Under the pieces are notes generated by a model that was not told the origin of the DNA, ran no database searches, and saw only the letters and a program-made list of their open reading frames with translations. Below, piece by piece: positions 45,412-57,558 of a stretch of 64,000 bases of DNA. Origin of the DNA: Platanthera guangdongensis (lineage: Eukaryota > Streptophyta > Magnoliopsida > Asparagales > Orchidaceae); contig CM077167.1 in assembly GCA_039583875.1 (NCBI GenBank), forward strand, positions 146,709,010-146,773,009, read 5' to 3'. Position 1 is the first letter of the stretch; every line of letters starts with the position of its first letter. Both the position numbers and the translations under genes were made by a program.

Positions 45412-46710
45412 ATGGTGAGCACATGTGTGCGTCATCATTATAACATCAAAAGAACCCATGAATGTCCACTTAGGAATGGAAAATACACTTGTTTTGTGGA
45501 ACCTGAGTGTTCCAATGATTGCTTTTAGCAATTTGTTTGTTGTCTAATCGTGTGTCTTTGCTAATTTAGGCAGCTAGGAGCGGTGCTGGTCAGTCAGAGC
45601 GTCCGCAATCAGCGAAAAGTAGTGCACCAAGGGACGTGCCTGCTACACCTCCTTCAGCGGAAACCATCAGGATGGTGGCTGAAGCAGTGTTCGCAATGAT
45701 AAATGCCCAACCTGCAGGGCAAATGCATCACGCACCTCCTGCGAATGAGCAAGAACCGGTTAGGGCGGCAGAGCCGAGAGTGGTGGAACGCGCAGCAGTG
45801 GAGTTAGTAGAGCCGAGAAGAACTACGGAGCGGCAGCTAAAGCAAGTGATGGGCTTTAATCCTCCGAGGTTTAATGGGGTTGGAACGCCAACTCAAGCTG
45901 AGGACTGGCTCTCTTCCATAAAGAGGGTCTTGACAGCCACAATAACTGAGGAGTGGCAGAAGACCACCATAGCGACTTTTCTTTTGGAAGGTGAAGCGAG
46001 GCTGTGGTGGGACGAGATGGAGTTTCATCTTCTAGTGGGAAGGTAACTTGCGGATGTGCCGATGGAAGAATTGTCAAGATTGTTCCTAGCCAGATTTGTA
46101 CCTTCTGCTCAGAAGTTGGAGATGGAGAATCAATTTCTTGGGTTGTCTCAGGGATCCAGAAGCGTGGACGAATATCTGCATGAGTTCACACGGTTGGGTC
46201 ATTTTGCTGGTGCTATGTTTTCAGAAGAAGAGAGGAAGACCAACCGATTTTATGAGGGTCTTCGAGGCGATTTATAGTTACTCCTTCCTGGGCCTAAGGC
46301 GCAGGGCTTCCTAGCCTTGGTCAATTCGGCCCGATCGTTGGAAAAGGTTGCGAAGAAAGTTCAAGAGAAGAGGGACCCAGGAGAAAGGAAGACCGAGTTC
46401 AAGTGCCAAGTAACAAGACAGGCTTCCGCAGATGGAACAAGAAGCGGAGAACTTCGAACTCAGCCCCTTCGGCTGATGCATCGGGGGCAACTACAAGTCG
46501 AGTCCCCGGAGCTTGCTACAACTGTGGGAAGACGGGGAATTTTGCTCGGGAATGTTGGAGCGGACGTTCAAAGTCCGAGAGGAGGCCTGGAGCGACTTAT
46601 GAGGAGAAAGGGAAGGCGGTGGAGTCAACCGCGTCCCATCATGCTCCAGCCCAGCCTAGAGTCTACAACCTTGGTCTGCAGGAGGTCATTTAGCAAGCAG
46701 ACGTGGTGAC
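45412..46710 (+). pseudogene. gag: Element G Gag with probable spliced start, broken
   Basis: The frame opens at 45570 (GCAGCTAGGAGC) directly after TTTAG, an in-frame TAG, with no ATG of its own. An upstream ATG at 45412-45414 is followed by GTGAGC. Removing 45415-45569 (155 nt, U-rich, TCTAAT branch-like motif) joins ATG to GCA in phase. The gag domain follows (TQAEDWLSSIKRVLT, LWWDEMEF, MEELSRLFLARFVP, YLHEFTRLGHFAGAMF), then a CCHC knuckle (CYNCGKTGNFAREC) near 46520. Breaks: TAA 46044-46046, TAG 46275-46277, a frameshift between about 46320 and 46400, TAG 46691-46693. A donor-like CAG/GTATGA stands at 46710/46711. Confidence 0.8.
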
Positions 46711-46789
46711 AGGTATGAGTTAAATTACAGTGATTTAACTTTTATAGTTGTTGCCTTTGTATTTGTAAGCTTACGTTTGTTAGTGCTAG
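46711..46789 (+). other. Candidate gag-protease intron of element G
   Basis: GTATGAG...GTGCTAG, 79 nt, T-rich and with stops in the gag frame. Its removal joins ...GTG ACA G with GC TTT GTG in phase 1 and gives the VVTG-F-V-L run expected just before the protease motif. Confidence 0.55.
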
Positions 46790-49700
46790 GCTTTGTGTTA
46801 ATCTTTGGGTTTCCGGCGAGAGCCCTTTTTGATACGGGAGCATCACATTCCTTCTTGTCCGAAAAACTTATATCGCGCATCGGAGTTCCGTTCTCGATGG
46901 CAGAAAACAAGTTGGATGTGTTGTTGCCTAATGGGTGCTCAATGCGTGCGGATAGGGTTTGTGTTGTGAAGATTCGGATTGGAGACCGGGAGTTTGATTT
47001 GCGGGCGTTGGTTCTACCGTTGGTGGAGTTCGACATAATTTTCGGTATGGATTGGCTCTCGGAGCAAAGTGCATGTATTGATTGCAGCCGTAAAGAAGTT
47101 AAGTTGGGTCTGGACACTGATCGAGAGACTACTTTTGCGGGCATGAAGGGGTCAGGGAAAGTTCTGATGTCGGCCCTTCAGATGTTCAAGGCAGTTCGGT
47201 CTGGGGCAGAACTATATGTCACTCTAGTGCAGACTTCGACGCCTAAGCCTAGTTTGGACAGCATCCCAGTTGTGTCCGAGTATCCTGATGTGTTTCAAGA
47301 TGATCTCCCAGGAGCCCCTCCTCAGCGGGAGATAGACTTTACTATAGAGCTGGTACCGGGTGCCAAACCGGTGTCACGCTCCCCCTATCGGATAGCTCCA
47401 AGAGAAATGGCAGAGTTGAAGGTGCAACTGCAAGAGTTGCTAGAGCAAGGTTATGTGCGTCCAAGTTCGTCGCCTTGGAGCGTACTAGTTCTCTTTGTTA
47501 AGAAGAAAGATGGGAGCTTGCGGTTTTGTATCGATTATCGGGAATTGAACAAACTTACGGAGAAGAACAAATATCCAATCCCGAGGATTGACGATCTATT
47601 TGATCAGTTGGTTGGATCAGCTGTATATTCAAAGTTAGATTTCAAGTCCGGTTACTATCAGTTGAGGATAAGGGAGAGCGACATCCCAAAGACAGCATTC
47701 AGTACGCGGTTTGGGCATTACGAGTTCACGGTTATGCCGTTTGGGTTGACGAATGTGCCATCCGTGTTTATGGATCTGATGAATAGGACGTTCAGAGAAT
47801 ACTTGATCAGTTTGTGATAGTATTCATCGATGATATTCTGGTGTATTCGCGGTGCGAGGAGGATCATTACAAGCATTTACACATGGTGTTGGAGACATTG
47901 AGGAAAAGTCAGTTGTATGCAAAGTTCTCCAAGTGTGAATTCTGGTTATCCTCGATAGCGTTCCTTGGTCATGTTGTCAGTGGAGAAGGAATAGATGTGG
48001 ATCCGGCGAGGATAGTGGCGATACGGGAGTGGCCTACTTTGACTACAGTGGCAGAGGTCCGGAGTTTTCTGGGGCTTGCTGGCTACTACAGGCGCTTCGT
48101 AGAGAACTTCTCGCGGATAGCACTACCACTCACGACGTTGACAAGAAAGGATCAGAAGTTTGTGTGGTCTTCGGAGTGCGAACAGGCTTTTGAAGAATTG
48201 AAGAGGCGGTTGACCACGGCGCCCATTTTAAGTTCGCCAAGTGAAACCGAAGGGTTCGAGATCTATAGTGATGCTTCGGGCAGTGGTTTGGGCTGTGTCC
48301 TACTACAGCATGGGAGAGTGATAGCTTATGGTTCACGACAACTGAAGATTCACGAGAGGAATTATCCGGTCCACGACTTAGAGTTAGCGGCCGTGATATT
48401 TGCTCTAAAGCTTTGGAGGCACTATCTGTACGGTGTGAAGGTCGATATTTACACCGATCATAAGAGTTTGAAGTACCTATTGGACAAAAAGGATCTGAAC
48501 ATGAGGCAGCGGAGATGGATGGAGTTCTTAGGGGACTACACCTTCAAGATACAATATGTGCCTGGAAAGGGAAATGCAGTGGCGGATGCGTTGAGTCGTA
48601 ATATTCCCGCACAAGCCAATTGATTATCAGTACATGATGAGAGATTGGTCCAAGAATTGGACGCATTGGAGATATCTTGTGTCGATAAGCAGTCTAGTGC
48701 CAAGGCGAAACTGTTTTGGACAGAGGTGTAGTGTGACCTAGCGGATAGAGTTCGGCGGGCTTTGGTTCAGGATAGCAGCATGAAACAAATCTTGGATGAA
48801 GCTTTGGATGGGTCAAATTCCCAGTTTGTGGTTGAAGATGGGTTGCTAAGGAAGGACGGTCGTCTATGCGTTCCTAGTGCGGATAGTATTCGGGAGGAAT
48901 TGATGTATGAGGCTCATCATACCAAGTACTCAATCCACCCGGGAAGCACGAAGATGTATAAAGACATGAAGAAATTATTCTGGTGGCCGGGTTTGAAGAA
49001 GGATGTGGCACTTTATGTGGCCAAGTATCGTACTTGTGCATTAGTGAAGGCGGAATGCCAGAAGCCCGGAGGTTTCTTGAAATCCCTTCCTATCCCAGAA
49101 TGGAAGTTTGACGACATATCTATGGATTTTGTGCACGGTTTGCCGAAATCGCAGAAGGGAAACGACGCCATTTGGGTGGTCGTGGATAGGTTGACAAAGG
49201 TGTCGCACTTTATCCCAGTGAGAAAGGAGGATCTGGTGGAAAAGTTAGCCAAACTCTACGTGGATAACATTGTACGATTGCATGGTGTGCCTCGCAGTAT
49301 TGTTAGTGATCGTGATGGACGCTTCACGTCAAATGACTGGAGGTTGGTGCATGGTCTGTTGGGTACTAAGCTAAAGTTCAGCACAGCCTTTCACCCATAG
49401 ACAGATGGCCAAACCGAGAGAGTCAACCGGACTATGGAGGACATGCTTCGCATGTGCGTCCTAGATTTCGGGAAGCATTGGGAGGATCACTTGTACATGG
49501 TGGAGTTTGCGTACAACAACAGCTTTCAGGCAAGTATTGGAATGGCGCCTTTCGAACCCTTGTACGGGAGGAAGTGTTGTACGCCGTTGTCTTGGTTGGA
49601 GGCAGGCGAATCAAAGCTGTATAAACGTCAAGCGGTGGAAGATGCCACTTCAATGATACGAACAATTCAGGAAAGGCTGAAGATTGCTCAGGATAAACAG

Positions 49701-50174
49701 TCAAAGTATTACAATGCCAAACATAGAAATGTGGAGTTCAACGTTGGCGACATGGTATATTTAAAGATCAAGCCGTTTAAGGGTGTATCGAGGGTTCGAC
49801 GCTTGAAGAAGCTGAGTCCGAGATACCTTGGACCATTTGAAATCCTGGAGTGTGTTGGCGAGGCGGCGTATAGGTTGAAGCTGTCGACGGAGTTGAGTGG
49901 GCTGCATGACGTATTCCACGTATCGGTGTTGCGTAAGGCAGTGCAAGAGTCTTCGCAGATCGTTACGGATAATCAGGTATCGGTTGATTATGAGTTAACA
50001 ACAAGGGTCAAGCCAGTACGAATTGAAGATGTTGCAGTCAAACGACTCCGCAACAAGGAGGTCCGAATGGTTAAAGTCCGTTGGGATAATTGCGGACGTG
50101 AGGAGCTTTCTTGGGAGCGAGAGCAGGCTATGTTGGAGGAATACCCCGAGTTATTCCACTCAGGTATCATTTAG
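46790..50174 (+). pseudogene. pol: Element G Pol: protease, RT, RNase H, integrase, chromodomain
   Basis: Ty3/gypsy polyprotein order. Protease [15 protein letters not shown] near 46830; RT with [18 protein letters not shown] near 47530 and FIDDILVYS near 47825; RNase H with [16 protein letters not shown] and a VADALSR end; integrase with zinc region HHTKYSIHPG...YRTC, core SMDFVHGLPKS and VSDRDGRF; C-terminal HDVFHVSVLRKAV; chromodomain-like end (KVRWDNCGREELSWERE, EEYPELF). Breaks: 1-nt frameshift near 47805, TGA 48621-48623, TAG 48729-48731 and TAG 49398-49400 (CAG to TAG by homology). The first Cys of the integrase zinc CxxC pair is Tyr. In chromoviruses the chromodomain directs integration to particular chromatin. 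Confidence 0.9.
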
Positions 50175-50204
50175 CTTTTGTATACCTTTACTTAATTTCG
50201 GGAT

Positions 50205-50228
50205 GAAATTCCTTAAGTGGGGGAGATT
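50205..50228 (+). other. Element G polypurine tract
   Basis: TAAGTGGGGGAGATT directly before the 3' LTR start TGTAACGCC, following the 'tttcgggatgaaatt' block usual at the Tekay pol end. Confidence 0.85.
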
Positions 50229-52178
50229 TGTAACGCCCTGAAAGTTGTGTGCGAGTCGGTCGCGGAAAAAAAAAGGGTTTTTGGTGCCTGTAGGGGTACA
50301 CGGGCTAGGACACGGGCGTGTCCAAGGCCGTGTTTGGCTGGTGATTTTTGGTCGTTTACAACCCGAGAAGGACACCGCCAGAAACACGGCCGGATGACAT
50401 GGGCGTGTCATCCGACGCGGGCGTGTGCCAACCCGTGTCCCTACCCGTGTCCTGATGGGTCGTGTCCGTTGCCGTGGCGGTTATGCGTGACACGCCCACG
50501 AACACGGGCGTGTCGAGGAACCCGACACGGGCGTGTCAGATTAGACACGGGCGTGTCTTGTCCCGTGTGCGTTTCTCAGTTCGACGATCGTGCCTGGATC
50601 GAGGCACACGGCCTGGGACACGGCCGTGTGCCAAGCCGTGTTCGGCCCAGGTCTGGAGAATTTTGTGCAGATCTGAGCCGTTCGTTTTCTTTAATTAGGA
50701 TCCGACGGCGCAGATGAAATCCTGCTCTGTTAAGGCCGGGAATAGGAGGTTAATTCCCCATTTTCTCTCCAAAGTTCTCCCCTTCCAAAGTGAGAGAGAA
50801 GAGGAAGAAGAAGGAGGTTTCCGGCCGCCGGCGGAGCATCGGAGCACCGTTTCGAAATCGGAGAGCAGATCCGTGGAGGGAAGGTCATTGCGAAGAGTTC
50901 TAACCGCGTAGTTTTTCCATGGCGCCAAAACGGACTACAAGGGTAATGATTCTCAACTTGAGCGTTTGAAGCTCTTTCTTTTGCATAGGGAACCTCGCTC
51001 CCGCGAGTATGCGGTGAGTGCGTGGTGTTCCTTGGGGTTGACGGGAATAGTCCCCCTTGTGTTGCATATAGAGCCCAGAATCGTAAGTACGGGCATAGGC
51101 ATTGTGTGTGAAGCCTACCCGGACGTGTTTTGTCTGGATCGGTGATGTTGCATTTGATGTGGTTTTGCCGGAGAAGACTCCGTGCTTAGGGTTTTTCGGG
51201 TTTCTACGTGGTAGATTGCAGCAGGGATCCTTGGAGGTTAGCTTCAAGGCGCACCCGGAAAACTGAGCGGAAACGTGTTCTGCTAACTTGGCGGTCTGGA
51301 AACCGGCCTTGGTCATAACTGGGTTATGAGATTGTTTTGGAAAATTTGGGATCCGAGAGAAGCTTGGCCCGCGCAAAGGACTTAAATTGGACATGCGGCG
51401 TGAGCAACGGGCAAGTGGAATTGGACCTAGGCTATGTGGTTCGGTGCGAGAGACCCGAAGACGGGGACTGGCCGTTGGCATAGTCGGAGCCTTAGACGGT
51501 GGTCAGAAAGGCTAAATGCTCACATGTTGTTGCCATCCTGGGGGTGGTGTGAATGCACTGATGGGTCAGGGTTCACCATGAATGTGCCCTGAGTGCACGG
51601 GGTGTATGGCCGTGCGAGCCTACATCTGTGGCGAATTATAATTGCGCTATATATATTGTTGGGCTAATGTTATGCAGGGAAAGAGCACCGCCGTCCCGAG
51701 TGAGGGGCGGGGTCGTTATAATTTGGTCGGATTTTAGCTGACTGTTGCTTTATTTGCCACCGTGCGGTGGTATGTACTTGCAGGTGCTGCGGAGCCGAGC
51801 GCCAAATAGCGGGCAGGAGCCCATGTTGCTGTGCTGGCCCTAGAAGGCCGTAGAATAGCTGTTTTTTTATATTTATCATGTGTGGCCGGCCTGCAAGCGG
51901 ATGTATGTAAAACACTCTTTATTAAGTGAATATTTGTAAGGCCATAAGGCCATGTACCTGTTTCTGTGTATTTGGGGTTTCATTTCTGTTGTTGTTACTG
52001 TGGACATTCATATAGTTGGATTTAATTTTGGGTTCTTTCAACTTTAAAATCTTCCGCTAGAATGTGATTAGGACGAGTAGTCTTAGTTGGTTGGTTTGAT
52101 TATTCATTTAGTATCCCTTCCGACTGTCTGTGATATATGGCGTCGGGTTCCAACTGGACCTTCTGTTATATGCCATAC
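50229..52178 (+). repeat. Element G 3' LTR, cut by element D
   Basis: Matches the 5' LTR closely up to 'cttctgttatatgccata'. About the last 24 bp are missing because element D is inserted there. Palindrome array at 50295-50650. Confidence 0.95.
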
Positions 52179-53089
52179 TGAAAGATATGGTACCTAAACA
52201 CCTAGAGGGGGGGGTGAATAGGTGACCTAATCCTTTTCTAACTTTGTTGGCAGCCAAACAGTTATATCACAGATTTCTAAGTAGTCTATTACAGCAATCA
52301 GCAATAATCAAACATACACAGCACAGCACACAGTGATTTATAGTGGTTCCCCAATCTTTGGGTACATCCACTTTCCCCCTTCGCCTATCTAGCAGTGTAC
52401 TAGATTCGGCCAAACTTCTCCACTGTCTCAGAACCCAAATAGGTTCCTACACCTCAGGCCCAAAGCCTTACACCTCAGCTTTCTCCAAAGCCTACACTCA
52501 GCCACAAAGGCCTACACTCAGCCACCCAGGCCTACACTCAGCCAATCAAGGCCTACACTCAGAGTTCTTCAACTCCTACACTCAGGCTATCAAGCCCTAC
52601 CCTCAGCCTTTATAAATTTAGGCTTACAATGCACTCAGATCCAAAGATCCTACAAGTTAAAATAGTATTACAACAAATAACTCAACAACTCAGAAAATAA
52701 GAGAGGAGTTGAGAGTTTCTTGCTGAGTTCTTGGAAGAACTCAGATAGATCCAAACTGACTTAGCTTCCTTCAAAGCTTCTTGAGTAGAATTGAATAAGT
52801 CTGAATCCTATGCAGTTGTTCCTTGACCTCTGCTTCTTAAGATCCAGATGCTTCTGAATCCTTCTTCTCAGCCTAGTTCCAAAGACTGAATTCTTGATTG
52901 GAGCTCTCTCTCTCCAACTTCTTAGATCTGCCGTTGGACAGCAAGATCTTCTTGATTTGTATCACTTGGATAACTTGATCAGCAACCACTTGAACAAATC
53001 TCTTAGATTAATCTGAACTCAATCAGAACTTAATCTTCTTCTGTTAACTCTTAACAATATTAACAACCTTTTCTGTAAACAGTCTGTGC

Positions 53090-53100
53090 CTATTTATAGG
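53090..53100 (-). promoter_or_regulatory. Element D LTR TATA box
   Basis: CCTATAAATAG on the minus strand, about 130 bp downstream of the palindrome array. Confidence 0.7.
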
Positions 53101-53224
53101 CCTTCTTCATGGTAACCGGCTGGTCCGGTTCATAACTGACTTCTGAGATCTCTGACAAGTGCTGTAGACCGGCTGGAACGGCATCTGTCATGTCATCCAG
53201 TCAATTCTTGAAATTCTCTAACTG

Positions 53225-54230
53225 TCAGATAGTGTCGAGACTTTCTGTTCTTAAGTGTCGACACTTATAGACCAAGTGTCGACACATGCTGTGTAAGTGT
53301 CGACACAAGTCTACAAGGTGTCGACACAACTCCTTGTATGTCTCGACACAGATTCTTATTCAGGTGTCGACACTTGGAATTGAGTGTCGACACAAGTACT
53401 TGATCTTCTGTAACTTGTTAAATTCTTCTAAGTGTCGACACATCTCCTTTGTGTCGACACATCTTCATGTGTTGAAACTGTCAAGTGTCGACACTGCTTC
53501 TTGGTGTCGACACAAGTCTTCAATATAGATTCTTCAGCTGAGTGTCGACACATTCCCTTAGTGTCGACACTTGTACTTAGAATATTTTTGTAGATATTTC
53601 TGTTCTTTGCTAAGTGTCGACACAGCTCCTTGTGTCGATACTTTCTTTGAGTCTTCAACTGAGTGTCGACACATTGTGTTGGGTGTCGACACTTTCTTCA
53701 AGTGTTGACTCTTCTGGTTGTGTGTCGACACATTGTGTTGAGTGTCGACACATACTTCAAGTGTTGACTCTTTTGGTTGTGTGTCGACACATTGTGCTGA
53801 GTGTCGACACATACTTCAAGTGTTGACTCTTTTGGTTGTGTGTCGACACATTGTGCTGAGTGTCGACACATACTTAATATGTTGACTCTTCTGGTTAAGT
53901 GTCGACACATTGAGCTAGGTGTCGACACTTGCACTTAGTCTCTGCAGAATTTTGCTAAGTGTCGACACAACTCCAAGTGTCGACACTTTCTGGTGTAGAC
54001 ACAGCTCTTCTAGGTGTCGACACTTCAGCTAAGTGTCGACACTGCTTCTCTGCATTCTTCTTCACTGAGTGTCGACACAGCTCCTTGTGTCGACACTTTC
54101 TGTCTGGTGTCGACTCTGCATCCCAAGTGTCGACACAATGACTCCAAGTGTCGACACTGCTTGTCTGGGTGTCGACACAAGCTTTCTCAAGTGTCGACAC
54201 TTTCCCTCTGGGTGTCGACACATGGACTTA
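53225..54230. repeat. GTGTCGACAC array, element D 3' LTR
   Basis: I count about 34 exact copies of the 10-bp palindrome in about 1 kb, plus variants. Between about 53640 and 53890 a higher-order unit of about 60 bp, holding two palindromes and 'gttgactctt', repeats four times. Confidence 0.95.
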
Positions 54231-54366
54231 GAAAGTTTTAGCTTCAGTCCAGTGAATACCTAACCTGCACAAGTAACTCAAACATACATCAAATACATTA
54301 TGATGTATATCATTGAGTTGGGTGAGGCTTCTTCAAATCAGGTACATTTGACCAATGTACCCAACA

Positions 54367-54714
54367 ATCTCCCCCTATTTGGAGAAGTCATAACCCTTAG
54401 TCAATGATATACACCACTCATAATTAAAAATTATAAAATGATGTAAAGCAGGATTATGTCAGGGTAAACTTAAACATGTAATAATGTACACATGTATACA
54501 CATTCATCATTGCAGAACAAACAAGAAATAGACACATTCTTCTGAACAATAATGAAATATATTGCAGAACAAACAAGAAATAGACACATTCTTCTGAACA
54601 ATCATGAAATATATTTATCATATATTGTTCTAACATTTTTCTAATACAGCTTCAATGATTTACAAAAATGTTTATATGTAAAAGATTACAACATTCTTCA
54701 AGTCTATTCTTAGT
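54367..54714 (-). other. Element D polypurine tract and ORF3 3' flank
   Basis: Minus strand AAATAGGGGGAGAT directly before the LTR at 54367-54385. The AT-rich flank includes a 52-bp direct duplication at 54511-54614. Confidence 0.85.
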
Positions 54715-57558
54715 TTAGTTCTGGTCAGGTTCTTTAATAACAATTCCTTTGCCAGGTTGGACTTGAGCTTTGACAACAGCAGCAGCAGGCTCAGTATCAG
54801 CAGGCTTCTTGCCTTTGAGATCTTTCTTCTTGAGTTCTTCAGCCTTGATTTTCTGCCTCTCAAAATAATGATAGGGCTTAGGAAAGTACTTGCTAGGCTC
54901 CACTGCAGTAGGAGGTAGCTTTCCTAACTTAGCCTTTCTTCTGTACTGGACAATGGCTTCCTGCCTGATCTCATGCTTCCTCCATTCTGCTTCTGAGAAC
55001 CACTTGTTCATGTCATTCATGTTGTCTTTGGCAGCTTTCCAGGCAGTTAGAATTATATTCCTAGAGGTAGGGCTCCACTGTTCAAAATCTGGCTTTTGTT
55101 CTGCTAGTTCCCTAAACCTCTTCTTTGACAGCCTTGTCTCTTCTTCTTTTTCTAATGCCTCTTGCATAGCTGCAGTAATAGGTTGAACAACCTTTTCCAG
55201 AACAACATTTGACTTTCCAGCAGTTGGGCTATACATTGTGCTGACATCTGCATGAATCATTTCAAAATCTGGAGGTGGATAAATCACTTGAGCTACCTCT
55301 GGTTGCTCACCTCCAAGATATGCACTTTGAATCCCTGATTCAGCAACATTATCATCATCACAGAGTGGAGGATAGCCTAGAGTAGCTCTGATGGAGTTAG
55401 ATATCCATTTTGCATGGTCAGAGCTAGCCTTGACTAATACTCTCTCCCCCTTTATGACTTCTTGGGCCACATGGTCTCTTACATCATCCTTTTGAAATCT
55501 AATCTGACTGTCCAAGTACCTGATGCCATCCTTAAAGTAAGGTTTAAGCTTAGTGAGCTGTTCAGAGATGGCCTTCTGGGAATCTTGAATGGCAGTCTTG
55601 ACAGCAGAAATCTCAGCTTGAAAGACTTTATCAAAATCAGCCTTGGCAGCAGCAGCAGATGTAGAAGGTTCAGCAGACTTATTCTTTAATTCAGTGACTA
55701 TAGCATTGTGGGAGGCAGTCAAATTATCATTCATTCTTAATTGATTCTCCAGCACATATCCTTGTTTTAATGCTATATCATCTACTTGAGTCTTGATCTT
55801 CTCCTGGTGAGTAGCCAAATAGACTACTGCATTCCCACCCTTGTGGAAGCAGTCAGTCATTTCTTTCTTGTTGAGATTCATCTCAAACCTTATAGATTTT
55901 ATATCTTGAGCAAGATCAAACTGTAATGATCTGTGCCCTGCATCAACATAAGCCTCTATGGCTTTCCTTTGTTCATCCATTTTGATCTGTAGTGCAATCA
56001 ATAAAGCACTATAGTCAGCAGTTGGAGCTTGCTGAACTATAGGCTGTGGGGCAATGGATTGTAGGGCTTTCTTGTAGCTTTGACTTCTTCTCTTGAATAC
56101 AAAGAGTTTCTTCTTTTTAGCCCTAGCACTCTCCTCATCTTCAGAGGCAGAGGTGCTTGCAATATCAACTCTATTCTTAGGGCTCTCTGGTTTTTCAGCT
56201 TGCACATCAAGTGCTTTCTCAGTTTCTGGCCTAATAGGCTCTTCTAGAATTTCCATGTGCTCCCCCTCAGCAGCAGCAGTCTTTTCTTCAGCAGCAGCTA
56301 CCTTGTCCATATCAAAGTCCTCTTGATCTAGATTTAAGAATAAATCCTCCATTGTATATTCAGGTTGAGATGGAGCTGGAGAAGTTCTTGGTTCTTCAAT
56401 TACTTGATCAGGAACTACTTCCAGTACAGCAGATGTGTCTTGGATAACAACATCTGGTTCTTGACTGTGTTGCTGAGTTTGCTGATATACATCAGACAAA
56501 TCAGAATCTACTATAGAAAATTTCAATGTATTTAGATCAATGAGTACCTCTTGGATGATGGTAGTGGCTTGCTCACTGTCCAGAGTAGATGGTTCTTCTA
56601 CTACTGGAAGCTCCCCCTGGCTGTCATCCCTTTGGATGGGGCTAGCATGAGGCAGCTCCCCCTGGATCTCAGCAGTCTCTTGAGGAGCAGGAGACTTGAC
56701 TACTGTCTCTTCCTCCTGATCATCAGGTGTGAACACCACTTGTTCTTCACTCTCAGAACTGCTTGAGGACTCTTGTGCCACTTGCACAGTCTTTCTCTTC
56801 TTCCTGGGAGGTGTGATTTTCTCAGTAACTTGCTTCTCAGGGGTAGGCATATCCTTTGACAGCACCCTTTCCCACCTAGACAAGATCCTCATATCCATTT
56901 TTCTCATATGATTGATCTTGCTACCTGCAGTAGTGCTCATTACCTCTGGTATTGTACCAGCCAGGTAGAGACTTATAATTCTGCCCAGATTGGGCTTCTT
57001 CAGACTTTCCTTGATCTTTTCATAGATGACCATTGACCAATCTGTTTTCAGGGTGAAGATGAGTCTTGTCATGATATTGAACATTGAGGCTGACACCCTG
57101 TCATGCCCTCCAGGTTTACTGAGAATGACCTTGCCCACTATCTCTGACAGAAATTTTCCTTGACTGTTCATGCCTTTTCTGGTAAAGACAGAACCTATCT
57201 TCATCTTAGAATCAAGACCACACCAGACCAAAGCTTCCCTGGTCTTGGATGTAGAAACTTCTTCTTCTTCTTGAGTCTTAGGTAGCTGAAGTACCTTTCT
57301 CAGACGTTTGGGTGATACCTTGACCTTGGTTCCATGCACTCTGGATTTGATTCTGTATCTAGAGTCATCCACAGCTGCTCCAGTAAGGAATTTAAGCACT
57401 TCCTTCTTTCATATCTTGGTTGGTTCTGAAACCAAGTATTCTAGTCCTGAATCGCTGACTAGGGTAACCACTGACTTGATATCTTGATCGCCATCGGCGA
57501 ATGCGCCGCGCACAAGTTCGTAGCCTTCGTTGACGTTTTCCTTGAGCTTGGGAGCCAT
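54715..57558 (-). pseudogene. Element D ORF3, one stop codon
   Basis: 947 codons from ATG at 57558 (MAPKLKENVNEGYELV), interrupted only by TGA at 57409-57411 where B has Trp. Domains: conserved N-terminal domain 1-220 (GLEYLVSEPTKI, LRKVLQLPKTQ, FLSEIVGKVILSKPGGHDR, ESLKKPNLGRIISLYL, ILSRWERVLSKD); acidic Ser/Glu-rich linker 225-450; coiled coil about 465-600 (LLIALQIKMDEQRKAIE, LRMNDNLTASHNAIV); conserved C-terminus near 885 (EPSKYFPKPYHYFE) and a basic tail. It sits where SIRE elements carry an env-like ORF, but I see no signal peptide or membrane segment. The N-terminal domain recalls the family called putative plant transposon protein. Function unknown. Confidence 0.8.

Larger units (their letters stand above)
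52179..54366 (-). repeat. Element D 3' LTR
   Basis: TGAAAGATATGG...CAATGTACCCAACA, 2188 bp. In element orientation: U3 start at 54366, palindrome array 54230-53225, TATA box at 53090-53100, then R/U5 with 'cctacactcag' repeats, and the conserved 'cacctagaggggggg' near the end. Confidence 0.95.

Noticed and set aside
53225..54230. CRISPR-like repeat array
   Set aside because: The repeats are 10 bp, irregularly spaced, lie inside plant LTRs and have no cas genes nearby.
54715..57558. Calling ORF3 an envelope gene
   Set aside because: The position fits the env-like ORF of SIRE elements, but I see no signal peptide, transmembrane segment or cleavage site. Left as unknown.
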